DNA from: Rugamonas aquatica
GTDB taxonomy: Bacteria > Pseudomonadota > Gammaproteobacteria > Burkholderiales > Burkholderiaceae_D
Assembly: GCF_009380215.1 (NCBI RefSeq)
Contig: NZ_WHUG01000006.1
Span: forward strand, 248,001 to 312,000
Reading direction: 5' to 3'
Length of the DNA: 64,000 nucleotides
Shown here: positions 1-8,131 of the stretch, in pieces
How the letters are laid out: every line of letters begins with the position of its first letter
Position numbering within the stretch: the first letter of the stretch is position 1
Program-made: the position numbers and the translations under genes
The notes under the pieces: model-generated
What the model saw: only the letters and a program-made list of their open reading frames with translations
Databases searched by the model: none
Told to the model about the DNA's origin: nothing

Positions 1-953
1 GCGTTCTGCTTGACGGTGCCGGTCAGTTCCTCCATCGACGACGCGGTTTCCTCCAGCGAGCTGGCCTGCTGCTCGGTGCGCGACGACAGGTCCTGGTTGC
101 CGCGCGCGATCTCGGTGCTGGCGTTGGCGATGGTGTCGGTGCCGCGCCGCACTTCGCCGACGATGTTGACCAGGCTCTGGTTCATGTCGCCCAGCGCCTG
201 CAGCATCTGGCCGGTTTCATCGCGCGAGTTGGCCTCGAAGCGCGTGCTGAGGTCGCCGGCGGCGACGGTGCGGGCGATGCGCACCGCGCGCGCCAGCGGC
301 CGCACGATGCTGCGGCTGAGCACCCACGCCAGCGTCGCGGCCAGCGCGATCGTCAGCAGGCCGCCGAACACCAGCGTGTTGGCGGTCAGCGCCTGCAGCG
401 AGTCGGCGTCGGCGGCGCGCTGCACCAGCAGCACTTCTTCGGTGTCGCTGATTTGCTTGAGCAGCGCGCGCATCGCATCCATGCCCTGGCGGCCGCGGCC
501 CTCGCGCTCCATCGCCAGCACCGGGTCGATGCTGGCGCCGTCGTTGGCCTTGCGCCGCAGGTCCAGCACCGGCTGCACCGCCTGGGCAAACCAGGCCTGC
601 TGGGCTTGCGCGAGTTTTTGCAGCCGTTCCTGCTGGGCGGGATTGTCGGCGGTCAGCTGGCGCGCCTTGTCGACGTGGGCGCGGAACGCTTCCTGGCCGG
701 CCTTGAGCGGCGCCAGCGACGCGTCGTCGCCGGTCAGCGCGAAGCCGCGCTCGCCGGTCTCCATATTGAGCAGGCTTTCCAGGATGTTCTGGGCTTCCGC
801 CATCACGGCGTGGGTGTGGTTGTTCCAGCCGTTGGCCTGGGCCAGGCGCGAGAAGTTGGTGTAGGCCGCGCCCAGCAGCACGGCCAGGATCAGCACGACC
901 GCGCCGAATCCCAGATACAGTTTGCGGCTGATGCCGAAGTCTGAAAATCGCAT
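1..953 (-). CDS. Methyl-accepting chemotaxis protein, N-terminal part (3' end outside window)
   Basis: A transmembrane chemoreceptor that would sense a periplasmic signal and control CheA. Reading the minus strand from an ATG at 953 gives MRFSDFGISRKLYLGFG followed by a first membrane segment (about residues 12-32). Next come a helical periplasmic CHASE3-like sensor (about 40-185, with a METGERG motif), a second membrane segment (about 190-210), a HAMP linker (SRSIVRPLARAVRIA) and the start of the methyl-accepting helix (SSRTEQQASSLEETASSMEEL). The frame is open to base 1, so the hairpin tip that contacts CheA lies outside the window. The ligand cannot be read from the sequence. Confidence 0.93.
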   Translation of the reverse strand, partial: MRFSDFGISRKLYLGFGAVVLILAVLLGAAYTNFSRLAQANGWNNHTHAVMAEAQNILESLLNMETGERGFALTGDDASLAPLKAGQEAFRAHVDKARQLTADNPAQQERLQKLAQAQQAWFAQAVQPVLDLRRKANDGASIDPVLAMEREGRGRQGMDAMRALLKQISDTEEVLLVQRAADADSLQALTANTLVFGGLLTIALAATLAWVLSRSIVRPLARAVRIARTVAAGDLSTRFEANSRDETGQMLQALGDMNQSLVNIVGEVRRGTDTIANASTEIARGNQDLSSRTEQQASSLEETASSMEELTGTVKQN

Positions 954-1054
954 GTTGTAACCCTCCCGAATTGCATGGTGAAAGGACGTGACCAGGGACC
1001 GGCAGTCAAATACTCTAGCACTTTTCGGGAGGCGGCCGCGCAGCGGCCGGCGCT

Positions 1055-1708
1055 TTATTTACGCACGAAGGCGGTCAACTCCCAGCTGTCGCGGTTGAAG
1101 ATGCGGCCGTTCCAGTCGGTGTCGCGATAGTCGAGCTTGACGAAGTTGTTGACGGCCGGCGCGAACCACAGCGTCTCGGTCAACTGGCCGCTGCCGCCGG
1201 GGCTGTTGGGTTCCTCGCCGTGGTACAGCGCCTGCACCTCGACCTTCAGCGCATCGAACTCGCCGGCCGCCACGGTGATCTTTTCCCAGTTCAGCACCTT
1301 GCCCTTGATGCGGTAGCGCCAGTGCTTGCCGGACTTGGGATTGTCGCCGGTGGCGTCGGTGGTCCATTCCTTGCCGGGCTCCAGCGGGAAGGCGTAGCGC
1401 GCGAACGATGGCGCGAAGTGCATGGCGCCGCGGTCGATGGGATTCATCTCGGCGCTGAACAGCTGCTTGGTCAGCAATGCGCCGCTGGCCGCGCGCTTGA
1501 TGTCGACATGCACGCCGGCGGCGTCGACGCCGGTCACTTCCATACGGTTGAGGTTGCCCTTGGCGCCTTTCCACACATCGGTGTATTGATAGGTCCACGA
1601 GTCGCCGACGGCCGGCGCGGGCGCCGCCGCCGGTGCGTGATCGTCGGCCAGCGCGCACGGCGCCGCCAATATCAGACCGAGTATCGCCAGGTAATTCCGA
1701 GTAGTCAT
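1055..1708 (-). CDS. Secreted protein of unknown function (217 aa)
   Basis: The ATG at 1708 was chosen because GGAGG sits just upstream and it gives a clean signal peptide (MTTRNYLAILGLILAAPCALA, cut before DDHAPA). The mature protein begins with an Ala/Pro-rich linker, then GDSWTYQYTDVWKG and an all-beta-looking domain with many Trp/Tyr residues, ending in WELTAFVRK. An in-frame extension to 1810 lacks a ribosome-binding site and does not look like protein. It is probably periplasmic. I do not recognise the family; the length and composition suggest a small beta-sandwich or lipocalin-like domain, which is a guess. It is a single gene between the chemoreceptor and the aldolase operon. Confidence 0.75.
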   Translation of the reverse strand: MTTRNYLAILGLILAAPCALADDHAPAAAPAPAVGDSWTYQYTDVWKGAKGNLNRMEVTGVDAAGVHVDIKRAASGALLTKQLFSAEMNPIDRGAMHFAPSFARYAFPLEPGKEWTTDATGDNPKSGKHWRYRIKGKVLNWEKITVAAGEFDALKVEVQALYHGEEPNSPGGSGQLTETLWFAPAVNNFVKLDYRDTDWNGRIFNRDSWELTAFVRK

Positions 1709-1825
1709 GCCGCCTCCATAGGTGATGAATATTGTAATTATGCTATCACACTGCGGCAGCGCGCCAGCGGAATCCGCCGCCCTGTGGCGGCGGCAAGACA
1801 GCGCTGGCAAGACAGCGGCGGGCGC

Positions 1826-2719
1826 TCAGCGCATACCGGCGTCCAGCTTGGCCAGGATGCCGGCCAGGACATCGGTGTCGGCCGCCGTCAACGGCTGCAG
1901 CGGTGCGCGCGGCACGCCGGCGTCGAAGCCGCGCAGGCGCAGGCCGGCCTTGATGGTGGTCGGCAAGCCGCCCTTGACGATGAACTGCAGCAGCGGCAGC
2001 TGGCGGTAGAACAGCGCGCGCGCCGTCGCCAGGTCGCCGGCCGCCACCGCCTCGTACAGCGCCAGCGGCAGCTGCGCCTGCAGGTTGGGCGCGGCGGTGC
2101 ACCAGCCGCTGGCGCCGGCCGCCAGCGCCGCCAGCGCCAGCGGATTGCTGCCGTTGAAGAAGGGCACGCGGCCCTCGGTCAATTGCACCAGGCGGTGCAT
2201 ACGCTGGATGTCGCCGGTGCTTTCCTTGACCATCGTCACGGCCGGCACTTCGCGGCATATGCGGGCGATCAGTTCCGGCGCCAGGTCGATGCCGCTGGTG
2301 GCGGGATTGTTGTACAACATGATGGGGATGTCGACCGCGTCGCCGATGGTGGCGTAGTGCCTGACGATTTCGTCTGGCGTCAGCTTCCAGTACGACACCG
2401 GCAGCACCATCAGCGCGTCGGCGCCGGCCTGCCGGGCGTAGCGTGCGCGCCGCACCGCGCCGCGCGTGGTCAGGTCGGAAATGCCGACCACGGTGGGCAG
2501 GCGCCGGTTCACCGCCTGCAGCGAGGCGTGCGCCACCGCGTCCCATTCCTTGTCGTCGAGGTAGGCGCTTTCGCCGGTGCTGCCCAGCGGCGCGATGCCG
2601 TGCACGCCTTGCCCGACCAGGTCGTCGATCAGGCGCGTCAGCGTGGGCAGGTCGACGCGGTCGTCCTGGGTGAACGGGGTGACGGGATACGCGATGATGC
2701 CTTTGAATGCAGTGGTCAT
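1826..2719 (-). CDS. Dihydrodipicolinate synthase-family aldolase/lyase
   Basis: A 297-residue TIM-barrel class I aldolase of the DapA/NanA superfamily. These enzymes form a Schiff base between lysine and a pyruvate-like substrate. The Schiff-base lysine is K165 in VKES, the catalytic tyrosine Y136 is in IMLYNNP, and the carboxylate-binding loop GSTGE is at 46-50. A good Shine-Dalgarno (AGGAGCT) precedes the ATG at 2719. It lies 18 bp behind the class II aldolase gene and is probably cotranscribed with it. The housekeeping DapA is normally not paired with a class II aldolase, so this is more likely a catabolic lyase for a sugar-acid or hydroxy-acid product. The substrate is not readable. Confidence 0.88.
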   Translation of the reverse strand: MTTAFKGIIAYPVTPFTQDDRVDLPTLTRLIDDLVGQGVHGIAPLGSTGESAYLDDKEWDAVAHASLQAVNRRLPTVVGISDLTTRGAVRRARYARQAGADALMVLPVSYWKLTPDEIVRHYATIGDAVDIPIMLYNNPATSGIDLAPELIARICREVPAVTMVKESTGDIQRMHRLVQLTEGRVPFFNGSNPLALAALAAGASGWCTAAPNLQAQLPLALYEAVAAGDLATARALFYRQLPLLQFIVKGGLPTTIKAGLRLRGFDAGVPRAPLQPLTAADTDVLAGILAKLDAGMR

Positions 2720-2737
2720 GGAGAGCTCCTGTAAGGG

Positions 2738-3517
2738 TTAGTTCAGACAGTCTTGATGGCTGCGCAGCGCGCGGCGGGCGTAGTAGGCGAACGTCACCTG
2801 GTCGCGCCTGGCGGTGGAAATCCAGTCGTGCGCCTCGGCCGCCAGCCGGGGCGGCAGCGGCTGGATGGCGCCGGCGGCCATGGCCAGCAATTGCAGCCGG
2901 GCGGCGCGCTCGATCAGGATGGCCAGCATGCAGGCTTCCTCGATGGTCGCGCCGACCACCAGCTGGCCGTGGTGGGCCAGCAGGATGGCGCGCTTGGCGC
3001 CCAGCGCGCCGGCGATGATCTCGCCTTCCTCGTTACCGACCGGGACGCCCGGCCACTGCGCCAGGAAGGCGCAGTCGTCGAACAGCGGGCAGGTGTCCAT
3101 GTGCGAGATTTGCAGCGGCGTTTCCAGCATCGACAGCGCGGCCACGTGCAGCGGGTGGGTGTGGATGATGCAGTTGACGTCCGGCCGCTGGCGGTAGATC
3201 CAGGTGTGGAAGCGGTTGGCCGGATTGGGGATGCCCTGGCCGCTTACCACCTGCAAGTCCTGGTCGACTTCGATCAGGCTGGCGGCGCTGATCTCGTCGA
3301 AGCCGTAGCCCAGCTGCTGGGTGTAGAAGCGGCCCGGCTCGCCGGTGCGGCAGGTGATCTGCCCGGCCAGGCCGGAATCGTGGCCGCCGTCGTACAGGAT
3401 GCGGCAGGTCAGCGCCAGTTTCTGGCGTTCGCTCCATTCGCCGGGCCGCACCTCGCGCTCCAGCCGCTGCTGCGCCAGCGTAATCAAATCCGCCTTGGAC
3501 ATGTCCAGTGTGTTCAT
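2738..3517 (-). CDS. Class II aldolase/adducin family protein
   Basis: A 259-residue protein of the zinc-dependent class II aldolase/adducin fold (fuculose-phosphate aldolase relatives). The metal-binding HTHPLH motif lies in CIIHTHPLHVAAL and a third histidine in LAHHGQLVVG. The N-terminus carries the family's GGHDSGLAGQITCR segment. It is the first gene of a two-gene minus-strand operon with the DHDPS-family gene and is divergent from an XRE-cupin regulator, which probably controls it. Members act as aldolases, epimerases or decarboxylases on small phosphorylated or hydroxy-acid substrates. Together with the neighbouring lyase this suggests stepwise breakdown of a small hydroxy-keto acid, which is inference. 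Confidence 0.88.
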   Translation of the reverse strand: MNTLDMSKADLITLAQQRLEREVRPGEWSERQKLALTCRILYDGGHDSGLAGQITCRTGEPGRFYTQQLGYGFDEISAASLIEVDQDLQVVSGQGIPNPANRFHTWIYRQRPDVNCIIHTHPLHVAALSMLETPLQISHMDTCPLFDDCAFLAQWPGVPVGNEEGEIIAGALGAKRAILLAHHGQLVVGATIEEACMLAILIERAARLQLLAMAAGAIQPLPPRLAAEAHDWISTARRDQVTFAYYARRALRSHQDCLN

Positions 3518-3541
3518 CGTGTGGCCTCCTTGGGTGAGTGA

Positions 3542-3587
3542 ATGACACGAAGTAAATTATAGGACACAAAGTGTCATGCGATACAAT
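3542..3587. promoter_or_regulatory. Putative operator/promoter region between the aldolase operon and the XRE-cupin gene
   Basis: Two direct copies GACACGAAGT (3544-3553) and GACACAAAGT (3563-3572) stand 19 bp apart start to start. The second is also an inverted repeat, GACAC-AAA-GTGTC (3563-3575). A -10-like TACAAT follows at 3582-3587 on the plus strand. The position in the divergent gap of a regulator and its likely target fits an operator for the XRE-cupin protein. Confidence 0.5.
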
Positions 3588-3613
3588 TATTTTTATCCAC
3601 CAACCGAGCGCCT

Positions 3614-4165
3614 ATGACTATTCGCCTGAAACTACTGAGAAAACAAAAAGGATGGACGCTGGAGTTCCTGGCGGAGCAGACCGGGCTGACCAAGAGTTAT
3701 CTGTCGAAGATAGAGCGCGGCATCAGCGTGCCGTCGATCGCGGTGGCCTTGAAGCTGGCCAAGGCCTTGCAGGTGAGCGTGGAGGAACTGGTGTCCGACC
3801 GCCGCAACCAGGAATTGGTCAGCATCACGCGCGCCGCCGAACGGGCGTCGATGGATGACGGCGGGCGGGCGGTGGAGAGCATCGCCGCCAGTCTGGCGCC
3901 GAAACAGATGCTGCCCTTCATGCTGCGGCCGCCGGGCGATTTCGTGGCGTCGGCGTTCAAGGAGCACGAAGGGGAGGAACTGCTGTTCGTCCATCAGGGC
4001 CGGATTGAAATCGAATTCCCCGACCAGCTGGTGCAGCTGGAGGCCGGCGATTCGGTCTACTTCAACGCCGTCATCCCGCACCGCATCCGCAGCCTGGACG
4101 GCGCCGAGGCGCAAGTGCTGGTCGTGGTCAGCGACAGCGCCGATTCCGGCGTGCCGCAGGGTTGA
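3614..4165 (+). CDS. XRE-family transcriptional regulator with C-terminal cupin sensor
   Basis: A 183-residue cytoplasmic regulator. The N-terminal helix-turn-helix (about residues 3-60) includes GWTLEFLAEQTGLTKSYLSK and ERGISVPSIAVALKLAKAL. The C-terminal cupin (about 105-175) has FKEHEGEELLFVHQGRIEIEF and LEAGDSVYFNAVIPHRI. This architecture is typical of repressors or activators that sense a small metabolite in the cupin barrel. It is divergent from the class II aldolase/DHDPS-family operon, with repeated GACACRAAGT sites in the gap, so it very likely controls that operon and itself. Confidence 0.9.
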   Translation: MTIRLKLLRKQKGWTLEFLAEQTGLTKSYLSKIERGISVPSIAVALKLAKALQVSVEELVSDRRNQELVSITRAAERASMDDGGRAVESIAASLAPKQMLPFMLRPPGDFVASAFKEHEGEELLFVHQGRIEIEFPDQLVQLEAGDSVYFNAVIPHRIRSLDGAEAQVLVVVSDSADSGVPQG

Positions 4166-4181
4166 GCGCGATCGCCTGTCG

Positions 4182-4799
4182 TCAGATGGATACCACCGGC
4201 GCCGCGCCGACGTAGTCGCCGCGCTCCGCCTCCCGCAGCATGAAGGCGGCCAGGTCGGCGCGCGCCAGACGTGCGCTCCATCCCGGCCGCAGCGCGGCGC
4301 CGGTGCGCCAGGCGCCGCCTGGCTTGCCGTTGGTGAGCGCCGGCGGACGCACCAGCGTCCAGTCGGTGCCGCTGGCGCGCACCAGCGCCTCCATGCCGTC
4401 CTTGTCGCGCATCTTGGCGGCGATCACCTTGCGCACGAAGCGGATGAACAGCGTAGCGTCGTGCGTCTCCGAGGCGCCGTAGGCGCTCAGCGCGACCAGG
4501 CGCCGCACGCCGGCCGCCTGCATGGCCGGCAGGATGCTGCGCATGCCGTCGGTGCAGACCGGCGAGGCGTCGCCCCGCCGCGTGCCCAGCACGCTGATGA
4601 CCGCGTCCGCTCCGCTGAGCGCCGAGTGCAGCGCCGCCTCGTCGTCCAGGCTGCCGGCGATGACATGCAGGCGCGGATCGCGCAGCGGCAGCGCCTGCGG
4701 CGACCGTGTTAGTGCACGGACGTCGTGACCCGCCTGCAAGGCTAGTTCGACCAGATGACGGCCGGTGGCGCCGGTGGCGCCGAAGATTGCCAGTTTCAT
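4182..4799 (-). CDS. NAD(P)-binding atypical SDR (NmrA/SDR-a5-like)
   Basis: A 205-residue Rossmann-fold protein with the N-terminal dinucleotide-binding motif MKLAIFGATGATGRHL, which fixes the start at 4799. It also has the atypical-SDR segment DAVISVLGTRRGD and a downstream VALSAYG segment. Such proteins act as NAD(P)H-dependent reductases, flavin reductases or redox sensors; the substrate is unknown. Its ATG overlaps the stop of the IMPase-like gene by four bases (ATGA, 4796-4799), so translation is coupled. An upstream in-frame extension to 4889 lies inside the preceding gene and is not credible. Confidence 0.85.
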   Translation of the reverse strand: MKLAIFGATGATGRHLVELALQAGHDVRALTRSPQALPLRDPRLHVIAGSLDDEAALHSALSGADAVISVLGTRRGDASPVCTDGMRSILPAMQAAGVRRLVALSAYGASETHDATLFIRFVRKVIAAKMRDKDGMEALVRASGTDWTLVRPPALTNGKPGGAWRTGAALRPGWSARLARADLAAFMLREAERGDYVGAAPVVSI

Positions 4800-5608
4800 G
4801 CTTCGCCCTCCACGCCGGCCAGCACCGCGAGCGCGGCCGTGGCCAGCGCAGGGCCGCCTGCCAGCAAGCCGGCGCTGCGCAAGCTCCACGGCGTGCCGTC
4901 GAGATCGGTCACCTTGCCGCCCGCTTCAGCCACCAGCAGCGCGCCGGCCACCAGGCCCGAGCGGACCGCGCTGTACTGCCAGAACAAGTCCTGGCGGCCG
5001 GCCGCGACCTGGATCAGCTGCAGCGTCGCCGGCACCGACACCCGCACCACCAGCGCCGCCGCCAGCATCGCGCCGACCGAGCGGCCGATGCGGCGCAGGA
5101 CGGCGCCGTCTTCGCCCGGCGTGGCCTGGCCGGTGCCGACCATCGCCGCGTCCAGTTCGGTCTTGGCCGAGGCTTGCAGGCGCGCGCCGTTGAGCCAGGC
5201 GCCGGCGCCGGCCTGCGCGGTGTAGGTGTCGCCGCTCAGCGGCAGGTGCACGGCGGTCAGCAGCGGCTGGTTGTCGCGCACCAGGGTGGCGGTGACGCCC
5301 CAGTCCGGCAAGCCGTGGACCTGGTTGATCGCGCCCTCGACCGGATCGACCACCCACCAGTCGCCGTCGGGCAGCGCGCCGGCGCCGCTCTCGTCGTCGT
5401 CCCACTGCGCGGTCGGATGCGCCGCCGTCAGCTGCTCGCGCAGGATGCGCAGGGAGACGGCGTCGTTGGCGGCGATCATGTCGACGATGTCTTGCCGGCC
5501 GGCGGGACGCGCGGTGGCGGTGTAGCGGGCCTGGATGGCCTGGCCAGCGGCCTGGACTGCGGTGACGATGCGCGCCAGCAGCGCGGCGTCGTGATGGGAT
5601 GATTGCAT
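4796..5608 (-). CDS. Inositol monophosphatase-family protein with altered metal-site motifs
   Basis: A 270-residue member of the IMPase/FBPase/CysQ superfamily. ATG 5608 is preceded by GAGGA. Recognisable blocks are DDDESGAG, VVDPVEGAINQVHGLPDW (family DPIDGTxNF) and LVAGALLVAEAGGKVTDLDG (family WDxAAGxxIVxEAGG). The second acid of the first motif is Glu instead of Asp, and the Asp of the C-terminal WD motif is missing (SGLVAG). Both positions normally bind the catalytic Mg ions. It may be a diverged phosphatase or a non-catalytic relative. It is the first gene of an operon with the SDR gene and divergent from a TetR regulator whose operator overlaps the promoter region. Confidence 0.82.
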   Translation of the reverse strand: MQSSHHDAALLARIVTAVQAAGQAIQARYTATARPAGRQDIVDMIAANDAVSLRILREQLTAAHPTAQWDDDESGAGALPDGDWWVVDPVEGAINQVHGLPDWGVTATLVRDNQPLLTAVHLPLSGDTYTAQAGAGAWLNGARLQASAKTELDAAMVGTGQATPGEDGAVLRRIGRSVGAMLAAALVVRVSVPATLQLIQVAAGRQDLFWQYSAVRSGLVAGALLVAEAGGKVTDLDGTPWSLRSAGLLAGGPALATAALAVLAGVEGEA

Positions 5609-5652
5609 GGTGGATTCCTCTGAAATTAAGCGCTTGACGCGGTGAGGAAATA

Positions 5653-5672
5653 ATATGAGCATATGCTCATAT
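5653..5672. promoter_or_regulatory. 20-bp perfect palindrome, likely TetR operator
   Basis: Bases 5653-5672 form a perfect palindrome with core ATGAGCATATGCTCAT. It lies in the 62 bp between the IMPase-like gene and the divergent TetR gene and includes the first two bases of the TetR start codon (ATG at 5671). A bound dimer would cover the start of both transcripts, which fits autorepression. Assignment to this TetR protein is by position only. Confidence 0.7.
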
Positions 5673-6303
5673 GAACAACTCGCAATCCGGCAAGGCCGCC
5701 GCGCGCCGCCTGACCCCAAGAAAGACGCCATCCCAGCCCCGTTCCGCGCAGACGGTGGAGACGATATTGGAGGGCGCTGCTCACATTCTCGAACAGCAAG
5801 GCCTGGAGGGTTACACCACCAACGCCATCGCCGCGCGGGCGGGTGTGAGCATCGGCTCGCTGTACCAGTATTTCCCCACCAAGGACGCCATCACCGCCGC
5901 CCTGATCGAGCGCGAGTCGGCTGGGCTGGTGGACGAGGCCGGGCTGGCGCTGCAGGACGGCGACCGCCGCCAGGCGCTGCGCCGGCTGATCGAGATCGCG
6001 GTGCGCTATCAGCTGCGCCGGCCCAAGCTGGCGCGGCTGCTCGATGTCGAGCAGGACAGGCTGTCGCAGCTGTTGCCGCGCTCGGGCAGCGCGGCCGCCA
6101 TGCACGCCGCGCTGGCGGCCTTCCTGGGCGGCTGGATGGGGCAGGGTGGCGCAGCGGCGGGCGCGGCCGCCTCCGACGTGATGGCGCTGGTCAGCGCGCT
6201 GACCGATGTGGCCGGCCGGCGCGGCAGCATGCCCGCCGCGCAACTGGCCGCCGGCATCGAAGGGGCGGTGCTGGGCTATCTGGGACTGGATCGGGACGCG
6301 TGA
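5671..6303 (+). CDS. TetR/AcrR-family transcriptional regulator
   Basis: A 210-residue regulator. The N-terminal helix-turn-helix is clear (ILEGAAHILEQQGLEGYTT, then AIAARAGVSIGSLYQYFPTKDAI, about residues 30-78), followed by a helical ligand-binding domain with no recognisable ligand signature. The ATG at 5671 is the only start in this frame, because a stop lies at 5656-5658. The usual Shine-Dalgarno is absent directly upstream, where a palindrome sits instead; GAGGAAA is 20 bases away. It is divergent from the IMPase-like/SDR operon, its likely target. Confidence 0.9.
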   Translation: MNNSQSGKAAARRLTPRKTPSQPRSAQTVETILEGAAHILEQQGLEGYTTNAIAARAGVSIGSLYQYFPTKDAITAALIERESAGLVDEAGLALQDGDRRQALRRLIEIAVRYQLRRPKLARLLDVEQDRLSQLLPRSGSAAAMHAALAAFLGGWMGQGGAAAGAAASDVMALVSALTDVAGRRGSMPAAQLAAGIEGAVLGYLGLDRDA

Positions 6304-6347
6304 GATGGTGTTATCATTCCACCATCTTTTCTCGCCAGGGTGCTGCC

Positions 6348-6839
6348 ATGAACATCGTCCGTATCTGTACCAGCGCGGTCCTGCTGCTGGCCGCCGCCTC
6401 CGCGCAGGCGGATGACGCGGCAAGCCGGCTGCGCGCGCTGAACGACACCGAGCTGCGCGGCGTATCGACGCCGATCCCGGCGCCGGTAGCGCGCCTGCCG
6501 CCGCGCTCGCTGCATCGCGGCCTGTTCCCCTTGCACGGCCTGTTCGGCGGCCCGGGCGGCGCCGACGCCAAATTCGCCGAGATGGGCACGGCGCTGTTTC
6601 CGCTGCTGGGCGTGTTGAACGCCGATGTGACGGCGCGCGACGTGGTGTACGGGCCGAACGGCAGCGCGCCGCGCATGAACGCGGACGGCTCGATCAACCT
6701 GGCGCTGCCGGCGTCGATAGGCGAACTCGATCTGCAGAATATCCGCACCGGCGCCAGCGACAGCGCCAACTTCGGCTCGGTTCAGATCCGCGGCATAGAC
6801 CTGAGCCGCACCGTCATCACCGTCGCGCCGACGCGCTAG
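6348..6839 (+). CDS. Small exported protein, unknown function (163 aa)
   Basis: The ATG at 6348 gives a clear signal peptide (MNIVRICTSAVLLLAAASAQA) and a mature chain starting DDAASRLRALNDTELRGVST. The LNDTELRGVS stretch resembles the short D-x-E-L-x-x-V-S leader found in small exported proteins of related bacteria. The C-terminal third (INLALPASIGELDLQNIR, then SVQIRGIDLSRTVITVAP) looks like repeated beta strands. No catalytic motif is visible. It is a single gene after tetR; its last 23 bases overlap the convergent diguanylate cyclase gene. I cannot assign a function. Confidence 0.7.
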   Translation: MNIVRICTSAVLLLAAASAQADDAASRLRALNDTELRGVSTPIPAPVARLPPRSLHRGLFPLHGLFGGPGGADAKFAEMGTALFPLLGVLNADVTARDVVYGPNGSAPRMNADGSINLALPASIGELDLQNIRTGASDSANFGSVQIRGIDLSRTVITVAPTR

Positions 6840-7995
6840 CTTGTTCCGCCTGCGGCTGGGCCAGCCGCACGGCGTTGCGGCCCTCGTGCTTGGCCGCGTA
6901 CAGGGCGGCGTCGGCATGCGCCAGCAGCGACTCCACGGTCGGTCCGCTGGCATCGATGCAGGCGCAGCCGATGCTGGTGGTACAGGCCGGCAAGCCCGCC
7001 TCGACGATCTGCCGCTCCACGATCTGCCGCACGCGTTCGGCGGCGACGGCGGCGCTCTGCAAATCATTGTCGGGCAACAGGACGACGAATTCCTCGCCGC
7101 CATAGCGGCCCAGCGTATCGATGGAGCGCAGCGCGGATGTGACGCTGTCGGCAAACCGCGCCAGCACCTGGTCGCCGACCGCGTGGCCGTGGCGGTCGTT
7201 GATGCGCTTGAAGTGGTCGATGTCCAGCAGCAGTATCGAAAACACGCGGCCGGTGCGCCGCCAGCGCTGCACTTCGCCGTCGAGCGATTGCATGATGGCG
7301 CGCCGCGACGCCGCGCCCGTCAGCGGATCGACATTGGCCATGCGTTCGAATTCCGCGCGCACGCGTTCGCTCGCCAGCAGCACGAAGCCCAGGCAGGTCA
7401 GCATGCCGCCCACGCTGAACGAGCTCAGATACAGCATCTGGATCAAACCCGGGCCGTAGCGCGTGGCGTCGGCGGCATCGATGAAGGGGGCGCTGCCTGC
7501 GCGCAGCAGCAGGATCAGGCAGCGCAGCAGCAACAGCGCCGCCAGCAGGCGGCCGGCAAAGCTCAGGCCATGCCGCCAGTGCATCGACGCGTGCATGCCG
7601 GTGTAGACCGTCATCGCCAGCGCAAACACCATCACGCGCATCCGGTAGTCGGGCCAGACCAGCATGAAGCAGGCGATGACGCCCAGCACGGCCAGCGTGA
7701 AGGCCAGCCAGCGGCGGCCGTTCAGCGGGTGTTCATAAAACGCCGCCGTGCCGAACAGGTTCATCGCGGCGCTGGCGTAGGCCAGCGCATTGCCCAGCAT
7801 GGCCGCCAGCGCGGCGGGCAGCAAACCGTCCAGGCCGTAGGCCAGCGACGAACAGCCGCCGACGATGGGCGACAGCGCCCACAACAGCGTCCCCTTGATG
7901 CGGCGCGGATAGTAATGGCGCATCCCCAGCAGCACGAAAGCCATAAGCAATGCCATCATGCCGGTGATGGAGTTGATGGTGCGGAGGTCGAGCAT
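6817..7995 (-). CDS. Membrane-bound diguanylate cyclase (GGDEF)
   Basis: A 392-residue enzyme predicted to make cyclic di-GMP from two GTP. The first 200 or so residues hold six or seven hydrophobic membrane segments, an integral-membrane sensor. The C-terminal GGDEF domain shows ANVDPLTGAASRRAIM, LLLDIDHFKRINDRHGHAVGD and the active-site loop RYGGEEF. An RSID inhibitory site (RxxD) lies exactly five residues upstream of GGEEF, so product feedback inhibition is expected. ATG 7995 begins MLDLRTINSITGMM; the longer reading to 8058 adds a non-hydrophobic stretch without a ribosome-binding site. Confidence 0.93.
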   Translation of the reverse strand: MLDLRTINSITGMMALLMAFVLLGMRHYYPRRIKGTLLWALSPIVGGCSSLAYGLDGLLPAALAAMLGNALAYASAAMNLFGTAAFYEHPLNGRRWLAFTLAVLGVIACFMLVWPDYRMRVMVFALAMTVYTGMHASMHWRHGLSFAGRLLAALLLLRCLILLLRAGSAPFIDAADATRYGPGLIQMLYLSSFSVGGMLTCLGFVLLASERVRAEFERMANVDPLTGAASRRAIMQSLDGEVQRWRRTGRVFSILLLDIDHFKRINDRHGHAVGDQVLARFADSVTSALRSIDTLGRYGGEEFVVLLPDNDLQSAAVAAERVRQIVERQIVEAGLPACTTSIGCACIDASGPTVESLLAHADAALYAAKHEGRNAVRLAQPQAEQASASARR

Positions 7996-8054
7996 GACGC
8001 CACCGGGGTTGTTGTGATGGCTGGGCATTATACGGGGCGAATACATGTTACATG

Positions 8055-8107
8055 GCAAGAAATCTTGCTTGAATTACTAAAATCCACGATGTACAATCGA
8101 GTACAAT
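8055..8107 (+). promoter_or_regulatory. Promoter of the McrB-like operon with palindrome and tandem repeat
   Basis: A -35-like TTGAAT (8069-8074) and a -10-like TACAAT (8092-8097) are separated by 17 bp, ahead of the ATG at 8132. A 14-base palindrome GCAAGAAATCTTGC (8055-8068), perfect except for its centre, abuts the -35. GTACAAT occurs twice, 10 bp apart (8091 and 8101). These are plausible regulator-binding features for a defence operon. Confidence 0.5.
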
Positions 8108-8131
8108 AATTACCATGTGGAAACTATTTAA

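Noticed and set aside
1774..1793. Perfect 8-bp hairpin CCGCCGCC/GGCGGCGG
   Set aside because: No T run on either strand, so not called as a terminator; probably chance in GC-rich DNA.
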